Part shown: positions 10,785-21,509 of the stretch, one piece after another
Layout: the number at the start of each line of letters is the position of its first letter
How positions within the stretch are numbered: position 1 is the stretch's first letter
From: an uncultured Eubacterium sp.
GTDB taxonomy: Bacteria > Bacillota > Clostridia > Lachnospirales > Lachnospiraceae
Direction: 5' to 3'
DNA length: 64,000 nt
Assembly: GCA_947642745.1 (NCBI GenBank)
Contig: CANRTU010000006.1
Span: 1 to 64,000, forward strand
The notes under the pieces: generated by a model
The model's database searches: none
Told to the model about the DNA's origin: nothing
What the model saw: only the letters and a program-made list of their open reading frames with translations
Made by a program: the position numbers and the translations under genes

Positions 10785-12020
10785 CTAGTCCCTGCCATAC
10801 AAATCCCTGGTATACACTTTCTCTGACACATCCTCCAGCTCCGGCGCAAAGCGGTTTGCCACAATCACGTCTGCCCTGGACTTAAATTCCGCCAGATCCC
10901 TGACTACTTCACTTCCGAAAAACGCCTCTTCTTTCAGAACCGGTTCATAAATTATGACAACCGCACCCTTTGCCTTGATACGTTTCATAACGCCCTGAAT
11001 GGAACTCTGCCGGAAATTATCCGAATTGGTTTTCATCGTAAGACGATAGATTCCTACCACACAGGCATTTCCCGGCACTCCATTTCTGCCTTTTCTGCCG
11101 TTCACGTCAAAATAACCGCCTTTATCCAGTATCTGTTCAGCCACGAAATCTTTTCTCGTACTATTGGACGCCACGATTGCCTCTATCAGGTTTTCTGGCA
11201 CATCTTTGTAATTTGCCAGAAGCTGTTTCGTATCCTTCGGCAGACAGTAGCCGCCATAGCCAAAGGACGGATTGTTGTACTGGGTGCCGATACGGGGGTC
11301 CAGGCAGACCCCTTCGATAATATGCTTTGTGTTCAGTCCCCGGACTTCTGCGTAGGTATCCAGCTCATTAAAGTAAGAAACACGCAGCGCCAGGTACGTA
11401 TTGGCAAATAACTTGACAGCTTCCGCTTCTGTGGTTTCCATATGAAGCAGCGGTATGTCTTTCTTTTCCGCTCCTTCCTGCAACAGATCCGCAAAAACCA
11501 CGGCCGCCTTCCGCATTTCTTCATTTCCGGAAGGACTTCCTACAATGATTCTGGATGGATACAGATTATCATATAAGGCATGACCTTCCCGCAAAAATTC
11601 CGGTGAAAACAGAATCCGTTCTGTCCCGTATTTTTTGCGCACATCCTTTGTAAATCCAACGGGCACCGTGGATTTCACAACCATGACCGCCTTCTGGTTT
11701 ACTTCCAGCACTGTCTGAATGACTTCTTCCACAGAAGACGTATCAAAATAATTCAGCCTGGTTTCATAATTGGTGGGCGTGGAGATAATGACAAAATCAG
11801 CATCCACATAGGCGCTGCGCCCATCCGTTGTGGCACATAAATGTAACGTCCTGTGGGCAAAAAAGTCTATAATTTCTTTATCAATAATGGGAGACTGGCG
11901 CTGATTAATCAGTTCCACCTTTTCAGGCACAATATCCACTGCTGTTACTTCATGATGCCGCGCCAGCAGGACTGCCAGCGACAACCCCACATACCCGGTA
12001 CCTGCCACTGCTATTTTCAT
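10785..12020 (-). CDS. ugd: UDP-glucose 6-dehydrogenase family nucleotide-sugar dehydrogenase
   Basis: [23 protein letters not shown] Rossmann start, [23 protein letters not shown]; start reassigned to internal ATG with AGAGAGGAAACAG RBS. Confidence 0.9.
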   Translation of the reverse strand: MKIAVAGTGYVGLSLAVLLARHHEVTAVDIVPEKVELINQRQSPIIDKEIIDFFAHRTLHLCATTDGRSAYVDADFVIISTPTNYETRLNYFDTSSVEEVIQTVLEVNQKAVMVVKSTVPVGFTKDVRKKYGTERILFSPEFLREGHALYDNLYPSRIIVGSPSGNEEMRKAAVVFADLLQEGAEKKDIPLLHMETTEAEAVKLFANTYLALRVSYFNELDTYAEVRGLNTKHIIEGVCLDPRIGTQYNNPSFGYGGYCLPKDTKQLLANYKDVPENLIEAIVASNSTRKDFVAEQILDKGGYFDVNGRKGRNGVPGNACVVGIYRLTMKTNSDNFRQSSIQGVMKRIKAKGAVVIIYEPVLKEEAFFGSEVVRDLAEFKSRADVIVANRFAPELEDVSEKVYTRDLYGRD

Positions 12021-12085
12021 AAATCTGTTTCCTCTCTGTCTTTTTTTACGGCCCCGCACTGTATCCGCTTTCCGCCCGTCATGGA

Positions 12086-12991
12086 TCAGGTCCACAGCTC
12101 AGGCCCATAGACTCCCTGTGCCACCAGGTTTTTAAACGCTTCCACCACACTGTCTTTATCCGCCGCATATGTAACGCCAAACCATTTATCCGCAGTAGGA
12201 AGTACTTTTACTGAAGCCTGACCGCTGCCGATCATCTGGTCAATCACCGACGGCAGCAGATATTCCGCCTTGATATCTCCCGGTTTTACCTGCTGTAAAA
12301 ACTCTGTAAATTTCTGCTCCAGTACCGGAAGGAAATCCGGTCCCAGTCCCCACAGGTTCATGGATACAAGTGTATCATCAGAAAGGACTCCTCCGTCCGC
12401 ATCTTTTACCTGTCCGGAATCCATCCGTTCCAGCCCGCCGGTTTCCACTACTTTCAGCAGGTTGTTTTCATCATCCATGGTGCAGATCCCCCGGGTAACG
12501 GCGCCGTTTTCACTTAATGTATTTCCAATCCGGAAGCCCGCCATACAGTACTGACGTTTATCCTCATAATGTTCTTCCAGATATTTATATATAATCTGAA
12601 ACGCCGTCTTTCCATAATAGTCATCCGCATTAATCACGGCAAATGGCACATGCAGTACTTCCCAGCACGCCAGCACGGCCTGGCCGGTTCCCCATGGTTT
12701 GACACGGTCCGGCGGACACTGAAATCCTTCCGGCAGGTCCTCTTTATCCTGGAATACATATGTAACCGGACAGATTTTTTCGATCCTGGAACCAATTGCT
12801 TCTTTAAACTCTGCTTCTATATCTTTGCGTATTATAAAGATTACTTTTGTAAATCCTGCCTCCAGCGCATCATGAATGGAATAATCAATAATGATTTCTC
12901 CCTGTGGCCCCACTTTCTGCAGCTGCTTGATGCCTGCGCCATAACGGGACCCGATGCCTGCCGCCATAATTACCAGTGCGATTTCTTTCAT
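12086..12991 (-). CDS. Sugar nucleotidyltransferase-like NTP transferase
   Basis: [32 protein letters not shown]-terminal nucleotidyltransferase motif. Confidence 0.82.
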   Translation of the reverse strand: MKEIALVIMAAGIGSRYGAGIKQLQKVGPQGEIIIDYSIHDALEAGFTKVIFIIRKDIEAEFKEAIGSRIEKICPVTYVFQDKEDLPEGFQCPPDRVKPWGTGQAVLACWEVLHVPFAVINADDYYGKTAFQIIYKYLEEHYEDKRQYCMAGFRIGNTLSENGAVTRGICTMDDENNLLKVVETGGLERMDSGQVKDADGGVLSDDTLVSMNLWGLGPDFLPVLEQKFTEFLQQVKPGDIKAEYLLPSVIDQMIGSGQASVKVLPTADKWFGVTYAADKDSVVEAFKNLVAQGVYGPELWT

Positions 12992-13262
12992 ATGTTAATA
13001 TCCCCCTTGTATTTCTTTTATTTACCGTTTATAATAACATCAATGTCCGTATAGTTCAAGCTTTCATTTTTTACCATAACGGGCAGAAATTGCAGCGGTG
13101 CCAGAGCCAGGCTGTAATGCTGATAGTTACAGGTCACATAAAACAAATCTATATACGCAGCCGGCTGTCAGGATGCGCCCCATAAATATTCCCGCCTGCG
13201 ATACGCAGTCAGGAATAAAATATTTTCAGGCCTCCGTCAGCCGGTTATCAGGAGAATCTGAC

Positions 13263-14441
13263 ATGAATGAATTAGAATTAAAATACGGATGCAACCCGAA
13301 CCAGAAACCTTCCAGAATTTTCATGAAGGACGGTTCCCCACTGCCGGTAAAAGTATTAAATGGAAAACCGGGCTATATTAATTTTCTGGATGCTTTTAAC
13401 GGCTGGCAGCTTGTTACAGAATTAAAACAGGCCACCGGACTTCCCGCTGCGGCTTCTTTTAAGCATGTATCCCCGGCCGGCGCAGCTGTGGGCCTGCCGC
13501 TGACCGCCATAGACCGTAAAATCTGTCACGCAGAGGACGAAACAGAATATTCACCGCTGGCCTGCGCTTATATCCGGGCAAGGGGCGCTGACCGCATGTC
13601 ATCTTTTGGCGATTACATTGCCCTGTCAGATGTGTGCGATACGTCTACAGCGGAATTTATTAAACATGAAGTGTCCGACGGTATTATCGCTCCCGGCTAT
13701 GAGCCGGAAGCCCTGGATATTCTGAAATCAAAAAAACGGGGCACTTATAACATTGTGGAAATGGACCCTTCCTACAAACCGGCTCCGCTGGAACAAAAAG
13801 ATGTGTATGGCATTACTTTCGAACAGGGCCGTAATGAGTTAAACATTGACAAAGATTTCTTCCAGAATATTGTAACGGAAAATAAAGACCTTCCGGAATC
13901 AGCCCGTATCGACCTGGCCATCGCAATGATTACCTTAAAATATACCCAGTCCAATTCTGTATGTTACGCAAAGGGCGGGCAGGCCATCGGTATCGGCGCC
14001 GGACAGCAGTCCCGTATTCACTGCACCAGACTGGCAGGTACAAAAGCCGACAACTGGTTTTTACGCCAGTCCCCGCAGGTACAGGATCTGCAGTTCCTGG
14101 ATACCATCAAACGGGCGGACCGGGACAACGCCATTGATCTGTACATTGGCGACGACTATATGGATGTGCTGGGAGACGATGTATGGCAGCATACATTTAA
14201 GGTAAAACCTCCGGTATTTACAGCTTCAGAAAAACGTGCGTGGCTGGACCGGAATACAGACGTAGCCCTGGGTTCTGACGCTTTCTTTCCATTTAGCGAT
14301 AATATCGAACGGGCTTTCCGAAGCGGCGTAAAATATGTGGCGCAGCCGGGCGGCTCGAAACGGGATCAGGATGTGATTGACGCATGTAACGCCCATCAGA
14401 TGGTAATGGCATTTACCGGTATCCGCCTGTTCCATCATTAA
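13263..14441 (+). CDS. Stand-alone phosphoribosylaminoimidazolecarboxamide (AICAR) formyltransferase
   Basis: LKYGCNPNQKPSRIF, AASFKHVSPAGAAVG, SNSVCYAKGGQAIGIGAGQQSRIHC, PFSDNIERAFRSGVKYVAQPGGSKRDQDVI; start reassigned to MNELELKYG. Confidence 0.9.
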   Translation: MNELELKYGCNPNQKPSRIFMKDGSPLPVKVLNGKPGYINFLDAFNGWQLVTELKQATGLPAAASFKHVSPAGAAVGLPLTAIDRKICHAEDETEYSPLACAYIRARGADRMSSFGDYIALSDVCDTSTAEFIKHEVSDGIIAPGYEPEALDILKSKKRGTYNIVEMDPSYKPAPLEQKDVYGITFEQGRNELNIDKDFFQNIVTENKDLPESARIDLAIAMITLKYTQSNSVCYAKGGQAIGIGAGQQSRIHCTRLAGTKADNWFLRQSPQVQDLQFLDTIKRADRDNAIDLYIGDDYMDVLGDDVWQHTFKVKPPVFTASEKRAWLDRNTDVALGSDAFFPFSDNIERAFRSGVKYVAQPGGSKRDQDVIDACNAHQMVMAFTGIRLFHH

Positions 14442-14481
14442 TTAACCAGACTTTTTTAAATCAGTCTCTTTCTCTGGCGGG

Positions 14482-14533
14482 CCGCCCCATACGGCAGGAA
14501 TCTTTCAGGCTGTATGGAGCGGTTTTCGTTTTT
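14482..14533 (+). terminator. Rho-independent terminator after AICAR formyltransferase
   Basis: CCGCCCCATACGGC..GCTGTATGGAGCGG followed by TTTTCGTTTTT. Confidence 0.65.
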
Positions 14534-14651
14534 GACAGTCCTGTTTTTGTGTGGCAGACAGTTCAGTTTCTGAAAAAACGCCGGCCGCATCCCGCCCGCA
14601 AACCGCTTCTGACATGGAATGCCACACGGGATTGTCATTGCGGAAAGCCTG

Positions 14652-15605
14652 TCAGCGGCTCCCCGCTTCCAGATCTCTTCTGATATAACTCACATACGTA
14701 TCCACAATATTATCATCCGTCAGCGCATACAGCATACGTGCACCCACCACATCCTCAATTTCATTAAATACCGGCCTGCCATGATGAAATATAAAATCAA
14801 CGCCCGCCATTCCAATATCAAGTTCAGATATAATTTCTTTCACAAGTCTTGTCTCTTCGCTGTTTAGTTCATACATTACAGCCTCTCCTCCCAGACCTGT
14901 ATTACTGCGGAAATCCACCCTGCTGGTACGTAGTACACTGGCCACGATCTGACCGCCCACTACGTAGACACGCAGATCCCTGCCGGTATCAGAAGCAGCC
15001 TGCTGTACCACATATTTTGTGTCTTTCTGGTAACTGTCCTGTTTCCAGCGCCTCCATTCAGCTGCGTCACATATCAGAAAGACTTCTGTTCCGCCATGTC
15101 CGGCACAGGATTTTACCACTACCGGATAACAGTCCGGTTCAGCCTCTGCCCCGCAGACTATGGGCATAACCGGAATTCCCCGCCGCTGCATATAGCGGTA
15201 AGCCATATCCTTATCGTTGCCCAGTCTGGCAACCTGTGAATTGTTGTAAACACGCACGCCTGACGCTTCCAGCGCCAGGGCCAGCCGGTAATCCCTGGTC
15301 CGGTTTACCACAAAATCAGGCCGCTGCTGGCAAATCAGCTCACACAACCGTTCTTCCCGGCCGTCTGCATATGGTGAAACCGGAGATTCTGATCCGTTTA
15401 TACACAGCACCTCCGGCCGTTCCTGGTCATATATACCAAGGGTGACTGACATGCCATATTTCTGACATGCCTCGTGATACAGATCTATATAATGCCGGTT
15501 TCTGATACTTTCCGGACGGGTATAAAGAATCCATCCCTGATACGCATGATCCGCATTATTGTTATCATATTCTTTATTGTCATTGTTTTTCCGCTCTTGT
15601 TCCAT
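14652..15605 (-). CDS. RimK-like ATP-grasp protein
   Basis: YPVVVKSCAGHGGTEVFLI, FRSNTGLGGEAVMYELN, GVDFIFHHGRPVFNEIEDVVGARM. Confidence 0.8.
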   Translation of the reverse strand: MEQERKNNDNKEYDNNNADHAYQGWILYTRPESIRNRHYIDLYHEACQKYGMSVTLGIYDQERPEVLCINGSESPVSPYADGREERLCELICQQRPDFVVNRTRDYRLALALEASGVRVYNNSQVARLGNDKDMAYRYMQRRGIPVMPIVCGAEAEPDCYPVVVKSCAGHGGTEVFLICDAAEWRRWKQDSYQKDTKYVVQQAASDTGRDLRVYVVGGQIVASVLRTSRVDFRSNTGLGGEAVMYELNSEETRLVKEIISELDIGMAGVDFIFHHGRPVFNEIEDVVGARMLYALTDDNIVDTYVSYIRRDLEAGSR

Positions 15606-15821
15606 TTCATTATATCCTTTTTATATATTTGCGCACTCTTTTTCACAGGGTTATCTGTCCGGATGTTTACGGGCAGACATTCCGGGGGGCTTTTCTTCTG
15701 TCCGCCATTCATAATTCATCCGCTTTTCTTTCTCTGAATGTCACTGTCTGGCCAGTCTGATGTTTGTAAACATCCATGATTCCTTATGATCCTTTGTACA
15801 GGGCACTTACCTGTCCACGTT

Positions 15822-16724
15822 TCATGGCTGTTCCTCTGCGGATTCCTGTATGCAATATCTGATAATATCATCTGCGGCATTGATTCCTGTACACTGATAC
15901 ATATTTATAAAATGTGCATTTGAATTTACTTCACACAGTACCGGCCCGCCGTCTTCTCCGGACAACAGGTCAATCCCGGCAAAATCCAGCCGCAACAGCC
16001 GCATGACTTTCCGGGACAATTCCGTCTGTTCCGCATCCGGCTCATAACGTTTCATGCTGCCTCCGTTTGTAATATTGGCCCGGAAATCCTTCTCATTGTA
16101 CCGGTGCATTGCGGCTACCGCCTTATCTCCCACCATCTGTATCCGTACATCGGATCCGGCGGAAGCTCGGATATATTTCTGAAACAGGCAGGGACGGTTC
16201 TGAATGCGCAAAAGACACTCCTCTGTCTGCTGTCTGTTGTATACCAGATATACCTGCTGGCCAAAAGAACCATAGCATTCTTTCACTACAAAAGGATATC
16301 CCAGCCCCTCTTCCACTTTCTTTAAAAATCCCAGATCCGCAAACCCTTCCGGCCGGAATGTTTTCGGGGCAACGACAGTCTCCGGCATCCGGATGCCACT
16401 GCCTTGTAGTTCTATAAATGTCCGTGCTTTATCGTCGCAGATACTGATGCTTTCCGCCCGGTTAAACAGCCGCAGACCGCATGATTCCAGAATCCGTGCC
16501 AGGCGTACATCTTTATCCCAGAAAAGAACAAACCGGGGCCTGCGTGTTGTCCGCAGCTTTACCTCCGGTCCCAGAACCAGCTCTGGCAGCAGCTGTGTAT
16601 TGGTCATTATTTCCAGCCTGCAGTTTTGCTTTGCGGCTGCTTTTACCAGCCATTGAAACAGCTGGCGGAATTTTTCCGAACAGATAAATCCGTTTACTAC
16701 AAGCCATGCATATATTTCATTCAT
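15822..16724 (-). CDS. RimK-like ATP-grasp protein (paralog of previous gene)
   Basis: YPFVVKECYGSFGQQVYLV, FRANITNGGSMKRYEPD, GIDLLSGEDGGPVLCEVNSNAHF. Confidence 0.82.
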   Translation of the reverse strand: MNEIYAWLVVNGFICSEKFRQLFQWLVKAAAKQNCRLEIMTNTQLLPELVLGPEVKLRTTRRPRFVLFWDKDVRLARILESCGLRLFNRAESISICDDKARTFIELQGSGIRMPETVVAPKTFRPEGFADLGFLKKVEEGLGYPFVVKECYGSFGQQVYLVYNRQQTEECLLRIQNRPCLFQKYIRASAGSDVRIQMVGDKAVAAMHRYNEKDFRANITNGGSMKRYEPDAEQTELSRKVMRLLRLDFAGIDLLSGEDGGPVLCEVNSNAHFINMYQCTGINAADDIIRYCIQESAEEQP

Positions 16725-16740
16725 TGATTACTCCTCCTGT

Positions 16741-16851
16741 TTTGTCAGTCGTATCCGCAGGACCGGCTCCGGCGCTTTTCCGTCCCGGCACAGGCGTCCC
16801 CCGGATAGTTTCATCCTCTGGGAAATACAGTTTCCTACAGGATGAAAAAGG
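16741..16851 (-). repeat. Structured intergenic repeat, copy C (diverged)
   Basis: Minus strand TTTTTCATCCTGTAGGAAACTGTATTTCCCAGAGGATGAAACTATCCGGGGGACGCC; same hairpin layout as copies A and B. Confidence 0.5.
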
Positions 16852-17268
16852 GGCTGCCGGAAAAGCACTGTCCCTGACAGGACAGCCTCTCTGGCAGCTT
16901 CAGCCAGTGTACTGTCTGAAACTGTCAGTTCCCGATAACCCCTTTCATACGTTATCAGCTGCCTTTTCATTCAGCAGCCCTACCTTTCATTGAAAGATAT
17001 CATATTTTATTACTTATATAACCAGCGCCGGCGCCGGATCAGACATCATATCTGACCGCAGGATTCCGGAATATGTGAATCAGATACATTTTACCGGATT
17101 ATTACTGGTTTTCCTTTTCTTCCATTTTATTTCAGCTGCCGGATACAGCCCTGTCCACTACCGGGACAGACATATTTTATACATCATGATTGTAACAGCA
17201 CGTCGTTTGTAACTGTTACTCATTTTTCTCTTGTTTATATCTGTATAATCCTTCTCCTCTCTATTTGT

Positions 17269-18039
17269 TTACCCCCACAGACCGTCTGCCTGTAACTGCT
17301 CCCAATCCACTTCCAATAATAAATGCGTATGCTCGTGATCTCTTCCTGCTTTTTTGGCACGAACCTCGATATACTTCTGGCTAATCATTCCATCTAATGC
17401 GGTTTTTACACGATTTTTCGGTACACGATTATAAGAAGCAACACTTTCAATTGTTTTCCAGTAAGATGGTTTTCTATCCGCATTTTTCTTACGCAAATGA
17501 TCCAGACTCGCAAGAATAAGGTCATTGTAATGATTTCGTTCCTGTTCCTGTCTGGGCATTTCCACATAACTGGTGGCAACGGATTTTAAAGCATTACTGA
17601 ACGCAAACCGCACACCGTATATGATTACTTTTTTGTCTTTTTCCTTAAGGTATTCCGCTACTTTTGTAAAATGTGCGTCTCCCGTGAAAAGAACGTATAT
17701 TTCGTCATCATTTCTATCGGCCATGCTGCGGTAAATCGTATCCAGCATAATAATGTCTGTAAAATCCTTGTCCACACCTTCCTTTGTGCTTGCCGTGTGA
17801 ACTACATATTCGGTAAGCGATTTCAGCTTTTCCAGTTCAGTGCCGATTTTCGGTTCTGAAAAATCCCCAAAAATATAGAGCCTATCCAATTCATACTCCT
17901 GTTTCAGTTCTTCCAGCCATTCTTCTACATTCGGTTTCATCTGCACTTTGTTGTGATATCCATAATACCAATGCTCATAGTCAACGAATACTGCGGCTTT
18001 CGGTTTACCGGAAGTCTTTTTTTTAAAAAAACTAAACAT
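17269..18039 (-). CDS. NYN-domain (PIN-like, LabA/DUF88-type) protein with C-terminal winged-helix-like region
   Basis: AAVFVDYEHWYYGYH, DKDFTDIIMLDTIY, YVLFTGDAHFTKVAEYLKEKDKKVIIYGV. Confidence 0.8.
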   Translation of the reverse strand: MFSFFKKKTSGKPKAAVFVDYEHWYYGYHNKVQMKPNVEEWLEELKQEYELDRLYIFGDFSEPKIGTELEKLKSLTEYVVHTASTKEGVDKDFTDIIMLDTIYRSMADRNDDEIYVLFTGDAHFTKVAEYLKEKDKKVIIYGVRFAFSNALKSVATSYVEMPRQEQERNHYNDLILASLDHLRKKNADRKPSYWKTIESVASYNRVPKNRVKTALDGMISQKYIEVRAKKAGRDHEHTHLLLEVDWEQLQADGLWG

Positions 18040-18379
18040 CAGTTCCTCCTTTCTTTATATTATTGTTCCAGAGCGTGGGCTGGCTGTTTTGGATAGTCTT
18101 TATATTATATACTATTTCTTCCATTTATTGAAGCTTTTTCTTTCAGGTTGGAAAAAAAAGCGTCCGGCAAAACCAGAAATACCAGAGGTTCTACAAATGC
18201 CGGACGTCTGCGAATAATAATGAAACGGAAATCCAAAACAGATTGATTTTTTCCATCCCGGACAGTATGATATATCTGCACCAGAACACGCTGCTTACGC
18301 AAAATATGATCCACCACGCCCCAGACCGTCGCACGCAGCCGTTCACACAAACAGCCAGCTTAAAACAGGAGACGAAACT

Positions 18380-19519
18380 ATGCGGGAAATGAACCTTTTA
18401 ATCAAGCCAGCTTCCGGGCTGTGCAATATGAAATGTGATTATTGTTTTTATACGGATGAAATGCGCAGCAGAGAGCTGGCATCCTACGGAATTATGACAG
18501 ACGAAGTAATGGAACAGGTCATAAAAAAAGCCCTTGCAAAAGCTTCCGGCAAATGTACGTTTTTATTTCAGGGAGGGGAACCTGCCCTGGCCGGACTGCC
18601 TTTTTATGAGAGATGGCTGGACTATGAAAAAAAATATAATGTGAACCGGATAGAAACCGCACATGCCCTGCAGACCAACGGTTACCTGATAAATGAAGAC
18701 TGGTGCCGGTTTCTTGCAAAACATCACTTTCTGGCCGGACTGTCCATAGACGGCGTAAAGTCTACCCACAACGCTTACCGGAAAGACCCGCAGGGAGAAG
18801 GCACTTATTTCAGGGTACTGGATGCGGCAGACAGACTGCGCAGCGCCGGTGTGGAATTTAATATACTGACCGTGGTAACAAAGCAGACAGCGGCAAAAAT
18901 CCACCGTATATATGAAACTTACCGCCGCCAGGGTTTTGTCTGGCAGCAATATATCGCATGCCTCGATCCGCTGGAAGCAGCGCCCGGAAGCATGGATTAT
19001 TCCCTTACACCGGAAATTTATGGACAGTTTCTGACAGACCTGTTCCGGTTATGGAACATTGATCTGCAAAATGGCAGACAGCCCCATATCCGTCAGTTTG
19101 AAAACTACATTGGCATTCTGCTTGGCTATGAACCGGAATCCTGTGAACAGCGGGGCGTCTGCAGTTTCCAGAATGTTGTGGAAGCGGACGGAAGCGTATA
19201 TCCCTGTGATTTTTATGTACTGGATCAGTATAAACTGGGAAACCTCTTAACAGATGATTTCGACATAATAGAAGAAAGGCAGAAACAGAGCTCTTTTCTC
19301 CGCCGCTTTCAGGCCTCTTATGACGCATGCGCCGGCTGCCGGTACTATATGCTGTGCCGTGGCGGCTGCCCCAGACATAAAGAACAGCAGGGCGCTGCGA
19401 CAGGACAGAACTATTTCTGCAGATCATACCAGATGTTCTTCGATGCCTGCCTGCCCGAAATGGAAAGAATTGCCAATGCGATAAAAAGCAAAAAAATCCA
19501 TACGAAAGACATGATTTGA
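18380..19519 (+). CDS. Anaerobic sulfatase maturase (radical SAM/SPASM)
   Basis: PASGLCNMKCDYCFYTDE (CxxxCxxC), FQGGEPALAGLPF, SPASM cysteines CEQRGVCSFQN / CAGCRYYMLCRGGCPR. Confidence 0.92.
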   Translation: MREMNLLIKPASGLCNMKCDYCFYTDEMRSRELASYGIMTDEVMEQVIKKALAKASGKCTFLFQGGEPALAGLPFYERWLDYEKKYNVNRIETAHALQTNGYLINEDWCRFLAKHHFLAGLSIDGVKSTHNAYRKDPQGEGTYFRVLDAADRLRSAGVEFNILTVVTKQTAAKIHRIYETYRRQGFVWQQYIACLDPLEAAPGSMDYSLTPEIYGQFLTDLFRLWNIDLQNGRQPHIRQFENYIGILLGYEPESCEQRGVCSFQNVVEADGSVYPCDFYVLDQYKLGNLLTDDFDIIEERQKQSSFLRRFQASYDACAGCRYYMLCRGGCPRHKEQQGAATGQNYFCRSYQMFFDACLPEMERIANAIKSKKIHTKDMI

Positions 19520-19583
19520 AATAGTAATAAAAACTCCTTTTTTTATAATGACAGAATACCGGTATGAGGAAAGGAGAATTGAT

Positions 19584-20375
19584 ATGATAAAACTATTTAT
19601 GATTCTGCTTATTTGTTTCTTTTCATCCGCAGCAGGTTCCATCTGTGGAATAGGCGGGGGCGTCATTATCAAACCAGCGCTGGATGCGTCCGGTATTATG
19701 GATGCGGCGTCCGTGTCATTTCTGTCAGGCTGCACCGTGCTTTCCATGGCTGCCGTTTCTCTTTACAATAATCTGAAAAACAGAAAGAACAGTGATTTTG
19801 ACAAAATATCAGCCTCTATCCTGACTCTTGGAAGCATCGCCGGAGGTGTACTGGGAAAATCGGCGTTCCAGTATATCCTGCTCTTTCCGGCAATGAAACA
19901 CAGGGCCGGCGCCATACAGGCCGCCATTCTGCTGGTCATTACGGCCGCAACACTGGCCTGTGAGCTGAACAAAGATAAAATCGTTACCAGAACCATAACA
20001 AGTAAAGCGGTCATCTTTTTTACCGGATGTTTTTTAGGCGTGCTGTCCGCCTTTCTTGGAATCGGGGGCGGGCCGGTCAACCTGATTGTACTGTTCTGTC
20101 TCTTCTCCATGAAGACAAAAGAAGCCGCCTTGTATTCTATTTTCATCATTCTGTTTTCACAGGCAGCCAGCCTGCTTTACAACATACTGGCGGGTAATGT
20201 ACCCCACGTTTCCACAGATATTCTGGTCCTTATGAGCGGCTGCGGTATTCTGGGCGGCCTGGCAGGTTCCGCTGTCAGCCGGAAAACAGATAACAGAACG
20301 GTGGATCAGTTATTTACCGGACTTATGACTGTTATTATCGTAATCAGCATATACAATATTTTCCGGTACTATTAA
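19584..20375 (+). CDS. TauE/SafE family sulfite exporter-like membrane permease
   Basis: Repeated GIGGG motifs (ICGIGGGVIIKP, FLGIGGGPVNLIVLF) and ~8 TM; RBS AAAGGAGAATTGAT. Confidence 0.82.
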   Translation: MIKLFMILLICFFSSAAGSICGIGGGVIIKPALDASGIMDAASVSFLSGCTVLSMAAVSLYNNLKNRKNSDFDKISASILTLGSIAGGVLGKSAFQYILLFPAMKHRAGAIQAAILLVITAATLACELNKDKIVTRTITSKAVIFFTGCFLGVLSAFLGIGGGPVNLIVLFCLFSMKTKEAALYSIFIILFSQAASLLYNILAGNVPHVSTDILVLMSGCGILGGLAGSAVSRKTDNRTVDQLFTGLMTVIIVISIYNIFRYY

Positions 20376-21247
20376 TCCTCTTGTTTCTGAAACCAGGACG
20401 GCGTATTGCCGCCTGCGACACTATGGTAAAATTCATTGGGTGCTATACCAGTATATTTTTTGAACACACGGCTGAAATACAAAGGATCTTCAAACCCGGC
20501 AAGCTGTGCCGCCGTCGCAACCGGCATGGAATTGGTCATCAGAAAATCCTTCGCCTTTTCGATCCGCAGATTATTTAAAAACCGCATCGGGGACACACCC
20601 ATCCGCTGACGGAACGTATGGGAAAAATAGCTGTTACTTAATTTACAAAAATCAGCCATGTCAGATACGCTCCAGTTTTGCATGTATCTGGAATTCAGCT
20701 CACAGATCAGCCGGTCAATGGTGAAATCATTTTCACAGGAATGCGCCAGCTGCTCAAAAGACCGGTGGATCGTACTAAGCAATATAGAAAAATTAGCCAG
20801 AACCACATTTTCATAATGAGGTTTCTTTAACTGCAGTTCTGTAATAATATACTGAAAAAGCATCCTGACAGCCAGGCTCTCCCCGATATAGCAGTTTTCA
20901 ACTGCGTATCTGTTTAAAACCGCTTCGCACTGGCTGCCCGTAAAATGAATCCAGTAAATCTCCGGCCTGTCTTTCGCATAATAGGAATACTGCTGGTGTT
21001 CCAGCGGACGGTATAAGACCAGGTTACCCGCCGGCAGTACTTCCCATTTGTGATTCAGAAAATAATGCCCGGCTCCTTTATAAATATAAATCAGCTGATA
21101 ATCCAGGCGTCCCTTTTCACGGTTCAGAAAATAATCCTGTTCCACAAATGTCTGTTTTCCACAACAATTTACCATCAGATCCACGCTTTCATCGCAAAAT
21201 CCAAGGATATTCCTTCTGTCACGTAAGTGTCCGCTGATGTTTATCAT
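20372..21247 (-). CDS. AraC family transcriptional regulator
   Basis: C-terminal two-HTH AraC domain (SNSYFSHTFRQRMGVSPMRFLNNLRIEKAKDFL...DPLYFSRVFKKYTGIAPNEF). Confidence 0.92.
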   Translation of the reverse strand: MINISGHLRDRRNILGFCDESVDLMVNCCGKQTFVEQDYFLNREKGRLDYQLIYIYKGAGHYFLNHKWEVLPAGNLVLYRPLEHQQYSYYAKDRPEIYWIHFTGSQCEAVLNRYAVENCYIGESLAVRMLFQYIITELQLKKPHYENVVLANFSILLSTIHRSFEQLAHSCENDFTIDRLICELNSRYMQNWSVSDMADFCKLSNSYFSHTFRQRMGVSPMRFLNNLRIEKAKDFLMTNSMPVATAAQLAGFEDPLYFSRVFKKYTGIAPNEFYHSVAGGNTPSWFQKQED

Positions 21248-21509
21248 ATTTCCCCTTTCTGTTGTATAGTCCGGCTGTCATGATTTATTCCATTTTTCCT
21301 CAGAATACCACATAAAAGCAGAAAAGTCCATATAAAAAACATATCTCCCAATGGTATCCGGACGGTTATTTTTGTAACATACTTTTACAGGGACAGTAAC
21401 CAGACCGCCGCCTGGCCAGAAAGGAGGAAGCGCAGGCATCACATGGTTTCTGCCTGTACATATCTGAATAGAAAGGAGAATAATATTGAAAAAATAGGTT
21501 ATTGTTATA

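Noticed and set aside
13020-13262. Possible ZTP (pfl) riboswitch before the AICAR formyltransferase
   Set aside because: Expected for this gene class, but I could not find the conserved pfl core; CCGCCTGCG near 13193 alone is insufficient
18165-18215. GCGTCCGGCA/TGCCGGACG inverted repeat upstream of the sulfatase maturase
   Set aside because: Short 9-bp stem with a long loop and no U-tract; too weak for a feature call
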